From RI-106 sp964496875 (lineage in GTDB: Bacteria > Cyanobacteriota > Vampirovibrionia > Obscuribacterales > Obscuribacteraceae), in the NCBI GenBank assembly GCA_964496875.1, contig CAZCBH010000014.1, positions 16,475 through 80,474 of the forward strand: a stretch of 64,000 nt of DNA. The letters run 5' to 3'. How positions within the stretch are numbered: position 1 is the stretch's first letter; every line of letters starts with the position of its first letter. The position numbers were made by a program, and so were the translations under genes. This document shows, in pieces, positions 36,040 through 44,200 of this stretch. Under the pieces are notes generated by a model. That model worked only from the letters and a program-made list of their open reading frames with translations, was not told where the DNA came from and ran no database searches.

Positions 36040-36459
36040 TCAACGAACCAGTAACACCGAACAGTTGCAGCCCCGGGCTATTTCTTCGGCCTTTCTGCTG
36101 AGCATGCGAGCGAAACGGTTATTCGGCAGAGAATCGGTCAACACCAGAAGCTCTATGCCGGACTCTTCTATTATCTTCTTGACTCGGGCGGCTTCCCTGG
36201 CACCACAATCGAGGGTCTCTATTATTACATTGACCCCGGACTCTCTACAGCCATGCTCTGCCGCATGGCGGATTTTATCTATAAAGGATCTGGCCGCTTC
36301 GGGTCCGCTCTCCTTTCCAAGGATGCCCTGACAGATAATCAGACGCAATCCAAGACACTGCTGCCCGGCAAGCATGGTAGCTTCCTGGAGAACTTTCCAG
36401 GCAGAACGCTCGTCGGTTATGCAGGCAACAATCTTCTGCTTTATTAAAGGATCACTCAT
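36040..36459 (-). CDS. Universal stress protein (UspA-like) domain
   Basis: This 139-residue protein shows the Usp alpha/beta fold: KIVACITDERSAWKVLQEA at the start, IIEESGIELLVLTDS in the middle, and an end FARMLSRKAEEIARGCNCSVLLVR. The ATP-binding G-2X-G-9X-G(S/T) loop is not clearly kept, so it may be of the non-nucleotide type. It precedes the ArsB/NhaD-like transporter on the same strand and may regulate it. A perfect palindrome ends at 36487, with 12 bases between it and the ATG. Confidence 0.75.
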   Translation of the reverse strand: MSDPLIKQKIVACITDERSAWKVLQEATMLAGQQCLGLRLIICQGILGKESGPEAARSFIDKIRHAAEHGCRESGVNVIIETLDCGAREAARVKKIIEESGIELLVLTDSLPNNRFARMLSRKAEEIARGCNCSVLLVR

Positions 36460-36471
36460 ATCTTAAGCCTA

Positions 36472-36487
36472 GATCACAAATGTGATC
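36472..36487. promoter_or_regulatory. 16-bp perfect palindrome, candidate operator
   Basis: GATCACA-AA-TGTGATC is a 7+2+7 palindrome just upstream of the UspA-like gene, followed by another TGTGAT at 36492-36497. The arms resemble CRP/FNR-type half sites, but in reverse order and with different spacing. It is probably an operator for this gene or for the divergent CoA-disulfide reductase. Confidence 0.45.
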
Positions 36488-36580
36488 ATCTTGTGATAAA
36501 GCCTGGAGCGGTGTTCTCACTGTTTTCGATCAGCGCAAAAGAATCGAAATTCTTAAAATTTGCTGCGACTGAGACAACCA

Positions 36581-36610
36581 TTCAACCGATTAACGATATA
36601 GTTGTATAAT
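36581..36610 (+). promoter_or_regulatory. Candidate sigma-70 type promoter of the CoA-disulfide reductase gene
   Basis: A perfect -10 hexamer TATAAT at 36605-36610 is preceded at 18 bases by TTCAAC, a moderate -35. The ATG at 36645 lies 34 bases after the -10 box. Confidence 0.5.
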
Positions 36611-36644
36611 ATTGCCAATTAAATTTCGAAAGAAGGTAAGCGCC

Positions 36645-38324
36645 ATGGAAAATAAGAAAGAGAGACTCCTGATAGTTGGCGGAGTGGCTGGTGGGGCATC
36701 CTGCGCGGCCCGGGCAAGACGCATGAACGAAGATGTGGAGATCATCGTCTTCGAGCGCGGCTCCTTCGTCTCCTTCGCCAATTGCGGACTGCCCTATTTT
36801 GTCGGCGACGTGATTGAAAATGAGAAAAACCTTCTGGTTGCCACTCCCCAGTTATTCCGCCAGAGATTCAATATAGAGGTCAGACTGAGAAACGAAGTAC
36901 TGTCCATAGACAGACAATCCCAAACAATAAGAGTAAGGGATCGAGACAGCGGCAGAGATTATGAAGAGCGCTATGACAACCTGGTGCTTGCCACCGGCGC
37001 CAGTGCCATCCGTCCACCGGTACCGGGCATAGATCTGCCGGGTATTTTCACGATCAGAACGATTCCGGAAAGTCGGATGATCCGAAGCTGGCTCAGTGAA
37101 TACTCTGTCAAGCAAGCGGTGGTGATAGGCGGCGGTTTTATCGGGCTCGAAATCACCGAAAATCTGATAAACAAAGACATAGCGGTAAGTATCATCGATA
37201 AAGGGGAGCAAATCCTTACTCCCCTTGATCCGGAGATGACGACCGAAATCGAAAAACGCCTGAATAGTCATGGTGTGCAGCTTTATCTAGGCGAAGGGGT
37301 AACAGGCTTCTCGAGTAGAGACAATGACAAAAAACTAGTTGTCCATACTGATTCCGGCAAAGCGCTGGAAGCGGATCTTATTATCCTCGGTGTAGGTGTC
37401 CGCCCAAACAGCGCCCTGGCAAAAGAAGCCGGGTTGGAAGTGGGCCCCACCGGCGGTATCGTGGTAACACCATATATGAAGACCAGCGATCCTCATATAT
37501 GGGCCGTCGGTGATGTCACAGAAAACGCCAATTTCGTCACCGGCGAGAAACAAGTGGTGGCATTAGCAGGACCCGCCAATCGGCAGGGCAGAATCGCCGC
37601 CGACAATATCTTCGGACAGAAAAGAATCTACCGGGGTACCCAGGCCACAGCGGTCTGCGGCATCTTAGGACTGACGGCGGCAGCCACCGGAGTGAATGAA
37701 AAAAGCCTGAAAAAAGCCGACATCAAATACGAGAAGGTCTATCTCCATCCCGGGCACCACGTAGGATACTACCCAAACGCCAAACCGGTGCATCTTAAGG
37801 TGCTCTATGCCAAAGATGACGGCAAGCTGCTCGGAGCCCAGGCCATTGGCGAAGAAGGCATAGACAAACGCATGGATGTCATATCCATGGCATTGCAACT
37901 GGGCGGCACCGTGTTCGATCTCGAAGAAGCGGAGCTTTGCTACGCACCACAATATGGAGCCGCTAAAGATCCGGTCAATATAGCAGGCATGATCGCAGCC
38001 AATCAGCTGCGTGGCTATGCACCGCTTGCCCACTGGAACAACTTCCAACTGGCGGATTCGAAAAAGAGCTACTTCCTCGATGTCAGGAATCCCTCCGAAT
38101 ATGAAGGTGGACATATTGACAACGCGGTCAACATTCCCCTGCACGATCTCAGAGAGAGACTGGACGAATTGCCCAAAGACAGACCGATTCTGGTCTATTG
38201 CCGGGTCGGCCAGCGTGGCTATTACGCCACAAGAATGCTTCGAATAAATGGCTTCGACGCCTATAACCTGAGCGGTGGCATCATCACCCGGGGGGATGTA
38301 AAGGAACCGGTGCTCAAAGCCTGA
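36645..38324 (+). CDS. CoA-disulfide reductase with C-terminal rhodanese domain
   Basis: The 559-residue protein is a flavin/NAD(P) pyridine nucleotide-disulfide oxidoreductase of the single-cysteine class. The FAD loop is IVGGVAGGASCAARAR, and the redox Cys47 is in FANCGLPYFVGD. A second nucleotide loop is VVIGGGFIGLEI. A rhodanese domain (about 465-555) carries the active cysteine in VYCRVGQRGYYATR. CoADR-Rhd enzymes reduce CoA disulfide, persulfide or polysulfide, so the role is thiol or sulfane-sulfur handling. I chose the ATG at 36645, with GAAGG nine bases upstream, over one at 36612 that would fall too close to the promoter. Confidence 0.93.
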   Translation: MENKKERLLIVGGVAGGASCAARARRMNEDVEIIVFERGSFVSFANCGLPYFVGDVIENEKNLLVATPQLFRQRFNIEVRLRNEVLSIDRQSQTIRVRDRDSGRDYEERYDNLVLATGASAIRPPVPGIDLPGIFTIRTIPESRMIRSWLSEYSVKQAVVIGGGFIGLEITENLINKDIAVSIIDKGEQILTPLDPEMTTEIEKRLNSHGVQLYLGEGVTGFSSRDNDKKLVVHTDSGKALEADLIILGVGVRPNSALAKEAGLEVGPTGGIVVTPYMKTSDPHIWAVGDVTENANFVTGEKQVVALAGPANRQGRIAADNIFGQKRIYRGTQATAVCGILGLTAAATGVNEKSLKKADIKYEKVYLHPGHHVGYYPNAKPVHLKVLYAKDDGKLLGAQAIGEEGIDKRMDVISMALQLGGTVFDLEEAELCYAPQYGAAKDPVNIAGMIAANQLRGYAPLAHWNNFQLADSKKSYFLDVRNPSEYEGGHIDNAVNIPLHDLRERLDELPKDRPILVYCRVGQRGYYATRMLRINGFDAYNLSGGIITRGDVKEPVLKA

Positions 38325-38381
38325 GCTTCCAAAGCGGTTAAAATAAGCCGAAGATAGAGGGTCCTGTATCTTCGGCTTGCC

Positions 38382-39587
38382 ATGAGAATCAAAGAGATAA
38401 ACATAAGCGGCTATCGCTCGCTGAGAAATTTCACCATCCATCCTGGTCCTATCACTGTCTGTGTCGGACCGAACGGTTCTGGCAAAAGCAATATCTATAA
38501 CGCGCTCAGACTGCTCAAAGCAGCCGCCGCAGGCGAATTCGCCCGTTCGATAGTAGCCGAAGGCGGAATGGACTCCATCTTCTGGGCAGGAGAGAGAACC
38601 GATGACGAGACCGGCAAAATAAAAATTGGCCTGCGCACAGGCGCCATGTCCTACTCTATGCGATTCGGGGTGATGCCCGTCAGTGAACGCAGCAGCGATG
38701 GCAGACATGGACGTGGTCTAGATTATTTCAAGCAGGACCCGGATATCAAATTCGAACAGGTCGAATTTATGGACCGGGGTAAGGCAATTCCCCTTCTAAA
38801 GAGAAAACGCGCTGCAGTAATCGCCAGAAACATGGAAGGTCGCAGTATTCCCTATGCCCTGCCTCTGGAAAGCGGCGAATCGGTGCTCTCGGCTCTAAGA
38901 GAACCCCAGAAGTTTCCAGAGCTTTTTAAACTGCGCCAGGACTTCTTGAGCTGGCGTTTCTATCATGATTTCAGAACCGATTTAGACTCGCCCATTCGCA
39001 AGCCGCAAAAAGCGACGATGACCACAGTGTTGAGCGATAACGGTCATGACCTCACCTCTGCCATCGCCACCATCTGGGCTGTCGGTGATAGAGAACGCTT
39101 CGATAGTTTGATAGATCTGGCTTTTCCCGGCGCCGCAATAGATCTGGACGAAGAAGATGGCGTTCTCGATATCGCCATGGTCAGCCCCGGACTGTATCGT
39201 AAGCTAAGCGCCCGAGAACTCTCGGACGGTACTCTGCAATACCTGCTTCTGGTGACCGCTCTGCTCTCTCCGCGACCGGCACCGTTTATGGTGCTGAACG
39301 AACCAGAGACCAGTATTCATCAAGATCTCATTCCGTCTCTTGCTGAGCTGATAAAAGAAGCCTCTAGAAAGAGTCAGGTCTTCCTCACCACCCACTCTCA
39401 AGAACTTGCCTCGGTCTTGAAAAAAGAATCTAATTGCAGGCTTTTCGAACTGGCCAAAGAAGATGGTGCCACCATCGTCCCCGCAGTTAGATTAGAGGAT
39501 CAAAAAGATTACGAGGGCGATGAGAACGAAGTCGAAGAAGGAGACCTGATGGAAGACTTCGCTGACGACGAAGATGATGAAGATTGA
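38382..39587 (+). CDS. COG4637-like AAA/ABC-type ATPase, copy 1 of 3
   Basis: The 401-residue protein is a RecF/OLD-like ATPase without a nuclease domain. Walker A is GPNGSGKSN (29-37), followed late by the ABC-like signature ELSDGTLQYLLL, Walker B FMVLNEPETSIH and the switch histidine TTHS. The middle motif SWRFYHDFRTD is a hallmark of the COG4637 group. Asn replaces Asp before the catalytic Glu, which appears normal for this group. The C-terminus is strongly acidic. It heads three tandem paralogues 19 bases or less apart. Function is unknown; SMC-like DNA-linked or defence roles are possible. Confidence 0.85.
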   Translation: MRIKEINISGYRSLRNFTIHPGPITVCVGPNGSGKSNIYNALRLLKAAAAGEFARSIVAEGGMDSIFWAGERTDDETGKIKIGLRTGAMSYSMRFGVMPVSERSSDGRHGRGLDYFKQDPDIKFEQVEFMDRGKAIPLLKRKRAAVIARNMEGRSIPYALPLESGESVLSALREPQKFPELFKLRQDFLSWRFYHDFRTDLDSPIRKPQKATMTTVLSDNGHDLTSAIATIWAVGDRERFDSLIDLAFPGAAIDLDEEDGVLDIAMVSPGLYRKLSARELSDGTLQYLLLVTALLSPRPAPFMVLNEPETSIHQDLIPSLAELIKEASRKSQVFLTTHSQELASVLKKESNCRLFELAKEDGATIVPAVRLEDQKDYEGDENEVEEGDLMEDFADDEDDED

Positions 39588-39606
39588 AATCTAGAGATCC
39601 TTATCT

Positions 39607-40746
39607 ATGCTCAATTATTTTGCTGTAAATAACTATCGCTCCATAAAAGACCTGTGGCTTAAACTAGACAGGGTCACGGTCCTGGTCGGAGCGAATGGCT
39701 GCGGCAAAAGCAATCTCTATCGAGCGCTCATGCTGCTCGCCGCCGCCGCCGAAGGGGACCTCGCTCATAAAGTAGCCGAAGAAGGCGGACTTGGCTCGAT
39801 TAGATTCAGCGGGCCGACTTCAAAACATTTCGATTCTTCCGTAGTCAAACTGGCCATGCGAACTGAGAATCTCAATTATGAGCTGACAATTGGAGGGATT
39901 CCACCAGAGTTATCCCGCTCGCCCGGATTATTTTCTAAAGACATCGAGATCAAAAGCGAAATATTCTCCCGTCATTCTTTTAGCGGCAAGGCGCCCCAGA
40001 AGATATTTCAGCGTAGAAGACAAACAGCAGAAGGTTTGATTGCCAGTGGAGGCCGCTCCGAATACACCACATTGTTGCGGCATAACAGATCGGTACTAGC
40101 CGAAATCATCGACCCGGAGAGCTATCCTGCCCTCACTGAAATAAGAGAAGAACTTGCCGGCTGGCGTTTCTATCATCGCTTCCGCACGGATAAAGAGGCG
40201 CCTGCCAGACAAGCGAACTTTCCGGTGGCGACCAGAATGCTCAATCAAGATGGAAGCAATCTAGCTGCCACCGTTGCCACCATATTCGAACTGGGTGACA
40301 AAGAGCAATTTCTGGAAGCCTTTGAAAGAGCCTTTCCCAGGACCTATATCCATGTTGAGCAAGAGCGCCTCGGTCTTACTCTCAAAGTGAAATATCCTGG
40401 TATAAAAAGACCGCTCGATCTGGGTGAACTATCGGAAGGCACACTGCAATATCTGCTCTTGCTGGCCGCTTTTCATTCGCTAAATAGACCCGGCTTCATG
40501 GTTCTGAACGAGCCCGAGATGAGCATTCACGAAGATCTAATGGAACCTCTGGCGGAGCTTATTGTCGAAGCCGCCGCCGATTCTCAAATATGGGTCACCA
40601 CCCATTCAAAATTGCTCTCGGACTATGTCATGGACTTCGGCGGCTATAGCGAAATAGAGCTGTATAGAGATAACGGTGCCACCATCGCACCGGCTCTTGG
40701 TCTGGGCGGCTATCGCTTCGAAGCAGAGGTAGACGATGCTGACTGA
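39607..40746 (+). CDS. COG4637-like AAA/ABC-type ATPase, copy 2 of 3
   Basis: This 379-residue paralogue keeps Walker A as GANGCGKSN (28-36), GWRFYHRFRTDKEAP, the signature ELSEGTLQYLLLL, Walker B FMVLNEPEMSIH and TTHSK. It lacks the long acidic tail of copy 1. The sequence differs widely from the flanking copies, so the duplication is old, and retention of all ATPase motifs implies each is used. Its stop lies 11 bases inside the start of copy 3, so the two are translationally coupled and may form a hetero-complex. Confidence 0.85.
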   Translation: MLNYFAVNNYRSIKDLWLKLDRVTVLVGANGCGKSNLYRALMLLAAAAEGDLAHKVAEEGGLGSIRFSGPTSKHFDSSVVKLAMRTENLNYELTIGGIPPELSRSPGLFSKDIEIKSEIFSRHSFSGKAPQKIFQRRRQTAEGLIASGGRSEYTTLLRHNRSVLAEIIDPESYPALTEIREELAGWRFYHRFRTDKEAPARQANFPVATRMLNQDGSNLAATVATIFELGDKEQFLEAFERAFPRTYIHVEQERLGLTLKVKYPGIKRPLDLGELSEGTLQYLLLLAAFHSLNRPGFMVLNEPEMSIHEDLMEPLAELIVEAAADSQIWVTTHSKLLSDYVMDFGGYSEIELYRDNGATIAPALGLGGYRFEAEVDDAD

Positions 40747-41887
40747 ATTCGAGGTGACAAACTTCCGCTCGGTAAAACACATCTATATGAAGATGCGCCC
40801 GATAACGGTGATAGTCGGACCGAACGGCTCGGGCAAAAGCAATTTATATAGATCGCTCAAACTTCTGCAGGAAGCGGCAAGGGGAAGACTGGCTGATGCC
40901 ATAGCCACCGAAAACGGTATCGCCTCGGCTATATTCTCCGGTCCCCGGGGAGATAAAAAAAACAATCGCATCAAATTAGCTGTGACCACCGAGAACTATC
41001 GCTATGGAATAAGCTTCGGCCGCATTCCTCTGGGAGTTCGTTACGACGAATCATTCTTCCGTGACGATCTCGATATCAAAAGCGAATCTCTCGAATTTCT
41101 GACCAGACAGAAAACCTTCAAAAAACTATTGACCCGACGAAGAAGCAGCATAGAAGCGGTGGATAACAATGGCGTCAGAAGCGACTATACCACAACGGTT
41201 CCAACCAATGCTTCGGTACTGGGAGGACTCGGGGACCCACTGCGCTATCCCGGACTGCATCGATTTAAAATGGAGGTTCTGAGCTGGCGTTTCTACGAAA
41301 GTTTCCGGACCGACAAAGAGTCTCCTTTGCGCCTGCCTCAGCCGGGAGTCTTCAGTGGCGCCCTGGATGCCGCAGGCAACAATCTGGCTGCCACAATCGC
41401 CTCGATTGTCACCACAGACGATTCGGGAGATTTCGAAAACGCCTTAGACGAAGCCTTTCCTGGAACCACTCTCAAGATCAACGCCGGGAGTCAGGGACTG
41501 AAGCTTGCCGTCAACTATCCCGGTATGGCAAGGTCCTTAGAAGCACCAGAGCTATCGGATGGCACCCTGCAGTATATCGCCTTATTAACCGCACTGCACC
41601 CACTGGATCCACCGCCGCTGCTTGCCATAAACGAGCCGGAAACCAGCATCCATGCTGATTTGATGGAGCCTTTAGCAAAGGCGATAGTGCGTGCCTCGGA
41701 GACCTCACAAATCTGGGTCACCACCCACTCCAGACTGCTGAGCGATTATATCCTCGAATATGGTGGCTATGACGAATTGACCCTGGAAAAAATCGACGGT
41801 GAAACAGGGGTAGTCGGTCTGGGCATCGACGGAAGAATAATCGAAGACCAGGATGATGATGAGGAGGATGAGGATCTCAATCTTTGA
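40736..41887 (+). CDS. COG4637-like AAA/ABC-type ATPase, copy 3 of 3
   Basis: The 383-residue third paralogue has Walker A GPNGSGKSN (28-36), SWRFYESFRTDKESP, ELSDGTLQYIALL, Walker B LLAINEPETSIH and TTHSR. Like copy 1 it ends in an acidic run. Copy 3 overlaps copy 2 by 11 bases and ends 11 bases inside the convergent folE gene. ABC-type ATPases dimerise head to tail around ATP, so mixed dimers among the three copies are plausible (inference). No nuclease or other effector gene is adjacent. Confidence 0.85.
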   Translation: MLTEFEVTNFRSVKHIYMKMRPITVIVGPNGSGKSNLYRSLKLLQEAARGRLADAIATENGIASAIFSGPRGDKKNNRIKLAVTTENYRYGISFGRIPLGVRYDESFFRDDLDIKSESLEFLTRQKTFKKLLTRRRSSIEAVDNNGVRSDYTTTVPTNASVLGGLGDPLRYPGLHRFKMEVLSWRFYESFRTDKESPLRLPQPGVFSGALDAAGNNLAATIASIVTTDDSGDFENALDEAFPGTTLKINAGSQGLKLAVNYPGMARSLEAPELSDGTLQYIALLTALHPLDPPPLLAINEPETSIHADLMEPLAKAIVRASETSQIWVTTHSRLLSDYILEYGGYDELTLEKIDGETGVVGLGIDGRIIEDQDDDEEDEDLNL

Positions 41888-42518
41888 GTAGACTCAAAGC
41901 CTCTCTTCTTTGATCTCTATCTTCCGCCAAAACTCCTTTGAAAACTGTGGTCAAGGTTCTGGCACCGGGCTTTTTGATACCGCGCATAGACATGCAGAAA
42001 TGTTCTGCGTCCAGTAGAACAGCGACACCAAGGGGATCTATTCCCCGCACTATGGCGTCTGCAATCTCTTCGGTCATCCGCTCCTGAACCTGGGGGCGGC
42101 GGGAGGTGAGTTCGACCACTCTTGCCAACTTCGACAAGCCTGTGACCACACCTTCCCTGGGCAGATAGGCAATGTGAGCCGTGCCTATAAAAGGAACCAG
42201 ATGGTGCTCGCAGAGACTGTTGAAGCCAATATCTCTGACCACAACCAGACCTTCGCCCCCTTCTTTGAAGGTACAGGTGATTTCGGAAGCGGCATCGACT
42301 CCCACTCCGTAACAGAGTTCTTGAAACATCCTGGCGAAGCGAGCCGGGGTTTCCCGAAGCCCTTCCCGGAAGACATTCTCACCAATAGCTTCTAATATCA
42401 AAGCTCCTGCCCGGTGCAATTTATCCTGGTCGACCCTGGCACCGGAACCGGTTTTGGTAACGGATCGCGGCCGGCTCTTCAGCTCCGGCACTTTCAGTTC
42501 GCTCAAAGAGACATCCAT
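41877..42518 (-). CDS. folE: GTP cyclohydrolase I
   Basis: The 213-residue enzyme converts GTP to dihydroneopterin triphosphate, the first step to folate or to tetrahydropterin and queuosine-type products. Zinc ligands are Cys103, His106 (LCEHHLVPF) and Cys175 (AEHFCMSMRG), all present, and the motif RPQVQERMTEEI is intact. About 30 residues precede the core. AGGAG stands a few bases before the ATG. The promoter region carries a GTTCAT-N5-GTTCAT repeat that also occurs before two other units on this strand. The 3' end overlaps the convergent ATPase gene by 11 bases. Confidence 0.95.
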   Translation of the reverse strand: MDVSLSELKVPELKSRPRSVTKTGSGARVDQDKLHRAGALILEAIGENVFREGLRETPARFARMFQELCYGVGVDAASEITCTFKEGGEGLVVVRDIGFNSLCEHHLVPFIGTAHIAYLPREGVVTGLSKLARVVELTSRRPQVQERMTEEIADAIVRGIDPLGVAVLLDAEHFCMSMRGIKKPGARTLTTVFKGVLAEDRDQRREALSLLKD

Positions 42519-42578
42519 AATTTAGACTCCTGATTGACAATAGATTCTCTACCAACACCCTAATGTTACAGGAGCGGC

Positions 42579-42595
42579 ATGAACAGAGAATGAAC
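42579..42595 (-). promoter_or_regulatory. Direct-repeat site before folE (candidate OmpR-type regulator box)
   Basis: On the minus strand GTTCAT-N5-GTTCAT (11-bp period) lies 61-77 bp before the folE ATG, with a TAACAT hexamer ten bases after it that could be the -10. The 16-base core TTCATTCTCTGTTCAT matches the site before the PqqD-like gene at 14 positions. An 11-bp period is usual for OmpR/PhoB-family regulators, one of which is encoded at 44201-44899. Confidence 0.6.
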
Positions 42596-42620
42596 CCGGT
42601 TCAATAGGAGAGAAAAGTTC

Positions 42621-43535
42621 TCAAAACTTATGACCAAGATATTTGCGAATACCAAAAGCGGCAGCGGTACCAGAGCCCATCGCCCAGGCGATTCTGTCGA
42701 CGCCGCCACTGATGATATCACCGGCACAAAAGACCCCTGCCATAGAGGTGGCGCCATAACGATCACAGACTATATGATCACTCTCGTCCATATCGAGTTG
42801 TCCGGCAAAAAGCTCTGTGTTGGGAGCGTAACCTATCTTGACCACTACATTAGAGCAAGGAATCTCGAACTCCTCGCCGTCTTTGCTTATGAGTGCCCCG
42901 GTCAGGGCTTCGGCTCCCAGAAACGCTCGGATTGAACTATTTTTATGCACGGTGATGCAAGGATTCTCCTCCACCGCCTTTACCACATCAGGTCTCGCCC
43001 TGAAACTAGAGGAGCGATGGATCAGATGCACCGAAGCGGAGATACTGCCTAGATCAAGCGCGGTAAGTAAGGCACTGTCTCCGCCACCAACCACAATCAC
43101 AGCCTTTTCTTTCAGTGCATCTTTATATATGCCGCTTCTGTAAAGGATATGATCCGAGATCCGCTCTATGCCCGGGACTTGAAGAGTCCTGACTCTATAG
43201 CCGGTGGCAATAGCTAAAGCACGGTAAGAGACCTTGCCCCGACTGCTCACGACCATTTTATTCTTAAGATCTGCTGATGAGACCGCACAATCGGTTATGA
43301 GCCTGTCTGCCACAAGAGTACGAACAGCCTGGTTGAGAGCGCCCGCCAGGGACTCTCCGTCATTGTGGTAGCCGGTGCAAAGGTTTCTTATAGGGCTGGG
43401 TATCTGCTTCAGCTGCCCGCCTGGCGCACTATCTCTTTCCAGAACAAGAACATCCAGTTTGTTATCGAGACATTCCAGAGCACAGCTCACCCCGGCCGGT
43501 CCGGAACCCAGAACAAGGACCTCGGTCTCTATCAT
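42621..43535 (-). CDS. Thioredoxin reductase-like flavoprotein without the CxxC pair
   Basis: The 304-residue protein has the FAD loop LGSGPAGVSCALEC at its start, an NAD(P) loop VIVVGGGDSALLTALDLG, and the end FCAGDII typical of thioredoxin reductases. The redox CxxC that should precede the NAD(P) loop is missing (the region reads YRSGIYKDALKEKAV). It may therefore be a ferredoxin-NADP+ reductase-like enzyme or another single-flavin oxidoreductase. I chose the ATG at 43535, overlapping the VOC gene stop by four bases (ATGA). An in-frame start at 43604 lies inside that gene. It is last of a three-gene unit. Confidence 0.85.
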   Translation of the reverse strand: MIETEVLVLGSGPAGVSCALECLDNKLDVLVLERDSAPGGQLKQIPSPIRNLCTGYHNDGESLAGALNQAVRTLVADRLITDCAVSSADLKNKMVVSSRGKVSYRALAIATGYRVRTLQVPGIERISDHILYRSGIYKDALKEKAVIVVGGGDSALLTALDLGSISASVHLIHRSSSFRARPDVVKAVEENPCITVHKNSSIRAFLGAEALTGALISKDGEEFEIPCSNVVVKIGYAPNTELFAGQLDMDESDHIVCDRYGATSMAGVFCAGDIISGGVDRIAWAMGSGTAAAFGIRKYLGHKF

Positions 43536-43885
43536 TCTGCCTGATTGAGAGAATAAGGAGTAAGCACTTCGACCACGTTGCCGCCCGGTCCTTTCAGATA
43601 GCAAGAGCGGCTGCCGTCCCGGTGCTGTTTGAGCTTGCCGAATTTCTCGGCGTCGTCTCTGACTATGCCCAGATGAGGCGGATGCTCTTCTTTAACGACA
43701 AAAGCAAGTTTGAGGTTGGAGAACTCGAGCATCGCCCAGGTGGAATCTTTATAAAGCACTTCACAGCGAAAGCGCTCCTGATACCAGGCCACGGCGGCGT
43801 CTATGTCGTCCACCTCGAGGGCGAGGTGATCGATTGCATCCAGCGCTGCTCTGCTTTCGGTACCGATGCTAGAACTCTTATCCAT
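43532..43885 (-). CDS. VOC/glyoxalase-fold protein
   Basis: The 117-residue protein is a single vicinal-oxygen-chelate domain: DAIDHLALEVDDIDAAVAWYQERF opens the first beta-alpha-beta-beta-beta module and CYLKGPGGNVVEVLTPY closes the second. Metal ligands of this family, His and Glu, could be supplied by the HLAL and NVVEVL strands. Substrates vary (methylglyoxal adducts, catechols, antibiotics), so no reaction is assigned. It is coupled to the TrxR-like gene by a four-base overlap and follows the FlbD-like gene by nine bases. Confidence 0.85.
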   Translation of the reverse strand: MDKSSSIGTESRAALDAIDHLALEVDDIDAAVAWYQERFRCEVLYKDSTWAMLEFSNLKLAFVVKEEHPPHLGIVRDDAEKFGKLKQHRDGSRSCYLKGPGGNVVEVLTPYSLNQAE

Positions 43886-43894
43886 AACCCTAGA

Positions 43895-44110
43895 TTATCC
43901 TACAGGTTGCGGCATTTTGCAGGGATCATGAATTTTTCTAAGCAGGTCGTCAAAGGACTCCGATAGGGTTGCGTAGGTGACATTGCCGACCTGCCCCTTG
44001 AAATAGACGATGGTTTTGCCGGTCTCTTTCTTATGTGGCTCCAGATAGCCGATAGAGTCTACATTGATAAGGATACGGCTATCATCCAGTTTGGTCTCGA
44101 TAAACAGCAT
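43895..44110 (-). CDS. Small FlbD-like protein
   Basis: The 71-residue protein resembles the small flagellar-locus protein FlbD in its strand pattern (MLFIETKLDDSRILINVDSI, then a late VTYATLSESFDDLL). No flagellar gene is in the window, so the likeness may be of fold only. GGAGG stands nine bases before the ATG. A GTTCAT-type repeat lies 49-65 bp upstream of the ATG. It opens a unit with the VOC and TrxR-like genes. Confidence 0.6.
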   Translation of the reverse strand: MLFIETKLDDSRILINVDSIGYLEPHKKETGKTIVYFKGQVGNVTYATLSESFDDLLRKIHDPCKMPQPVG

Positions 44111-44158
44111 GGGTCAATACCTCCGTCTTAGCACTGTTCTCAGCTTAAAGGAAGGTAT

Positions 44159-44175
44159 GTGAACATGCCATGAAC
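44159..44175 (-). promoter_or_regulatory. Direct-repeat site before the FlbD-like gene
   Basis: The minus strand reads GTTCAT-N5-GTTCAC with an 11-bp period, 49-65 bp before the ATG at 44110. A TTTAAG hexamer about nine bases downstream could serve as the -10. Half sites match those before folE. The response regulator gene ends 25 bases upstream. Confidence 0.55.
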
Positions 44176-44200
44176 CTGTCCACTCGATTTAGACGCGGTC

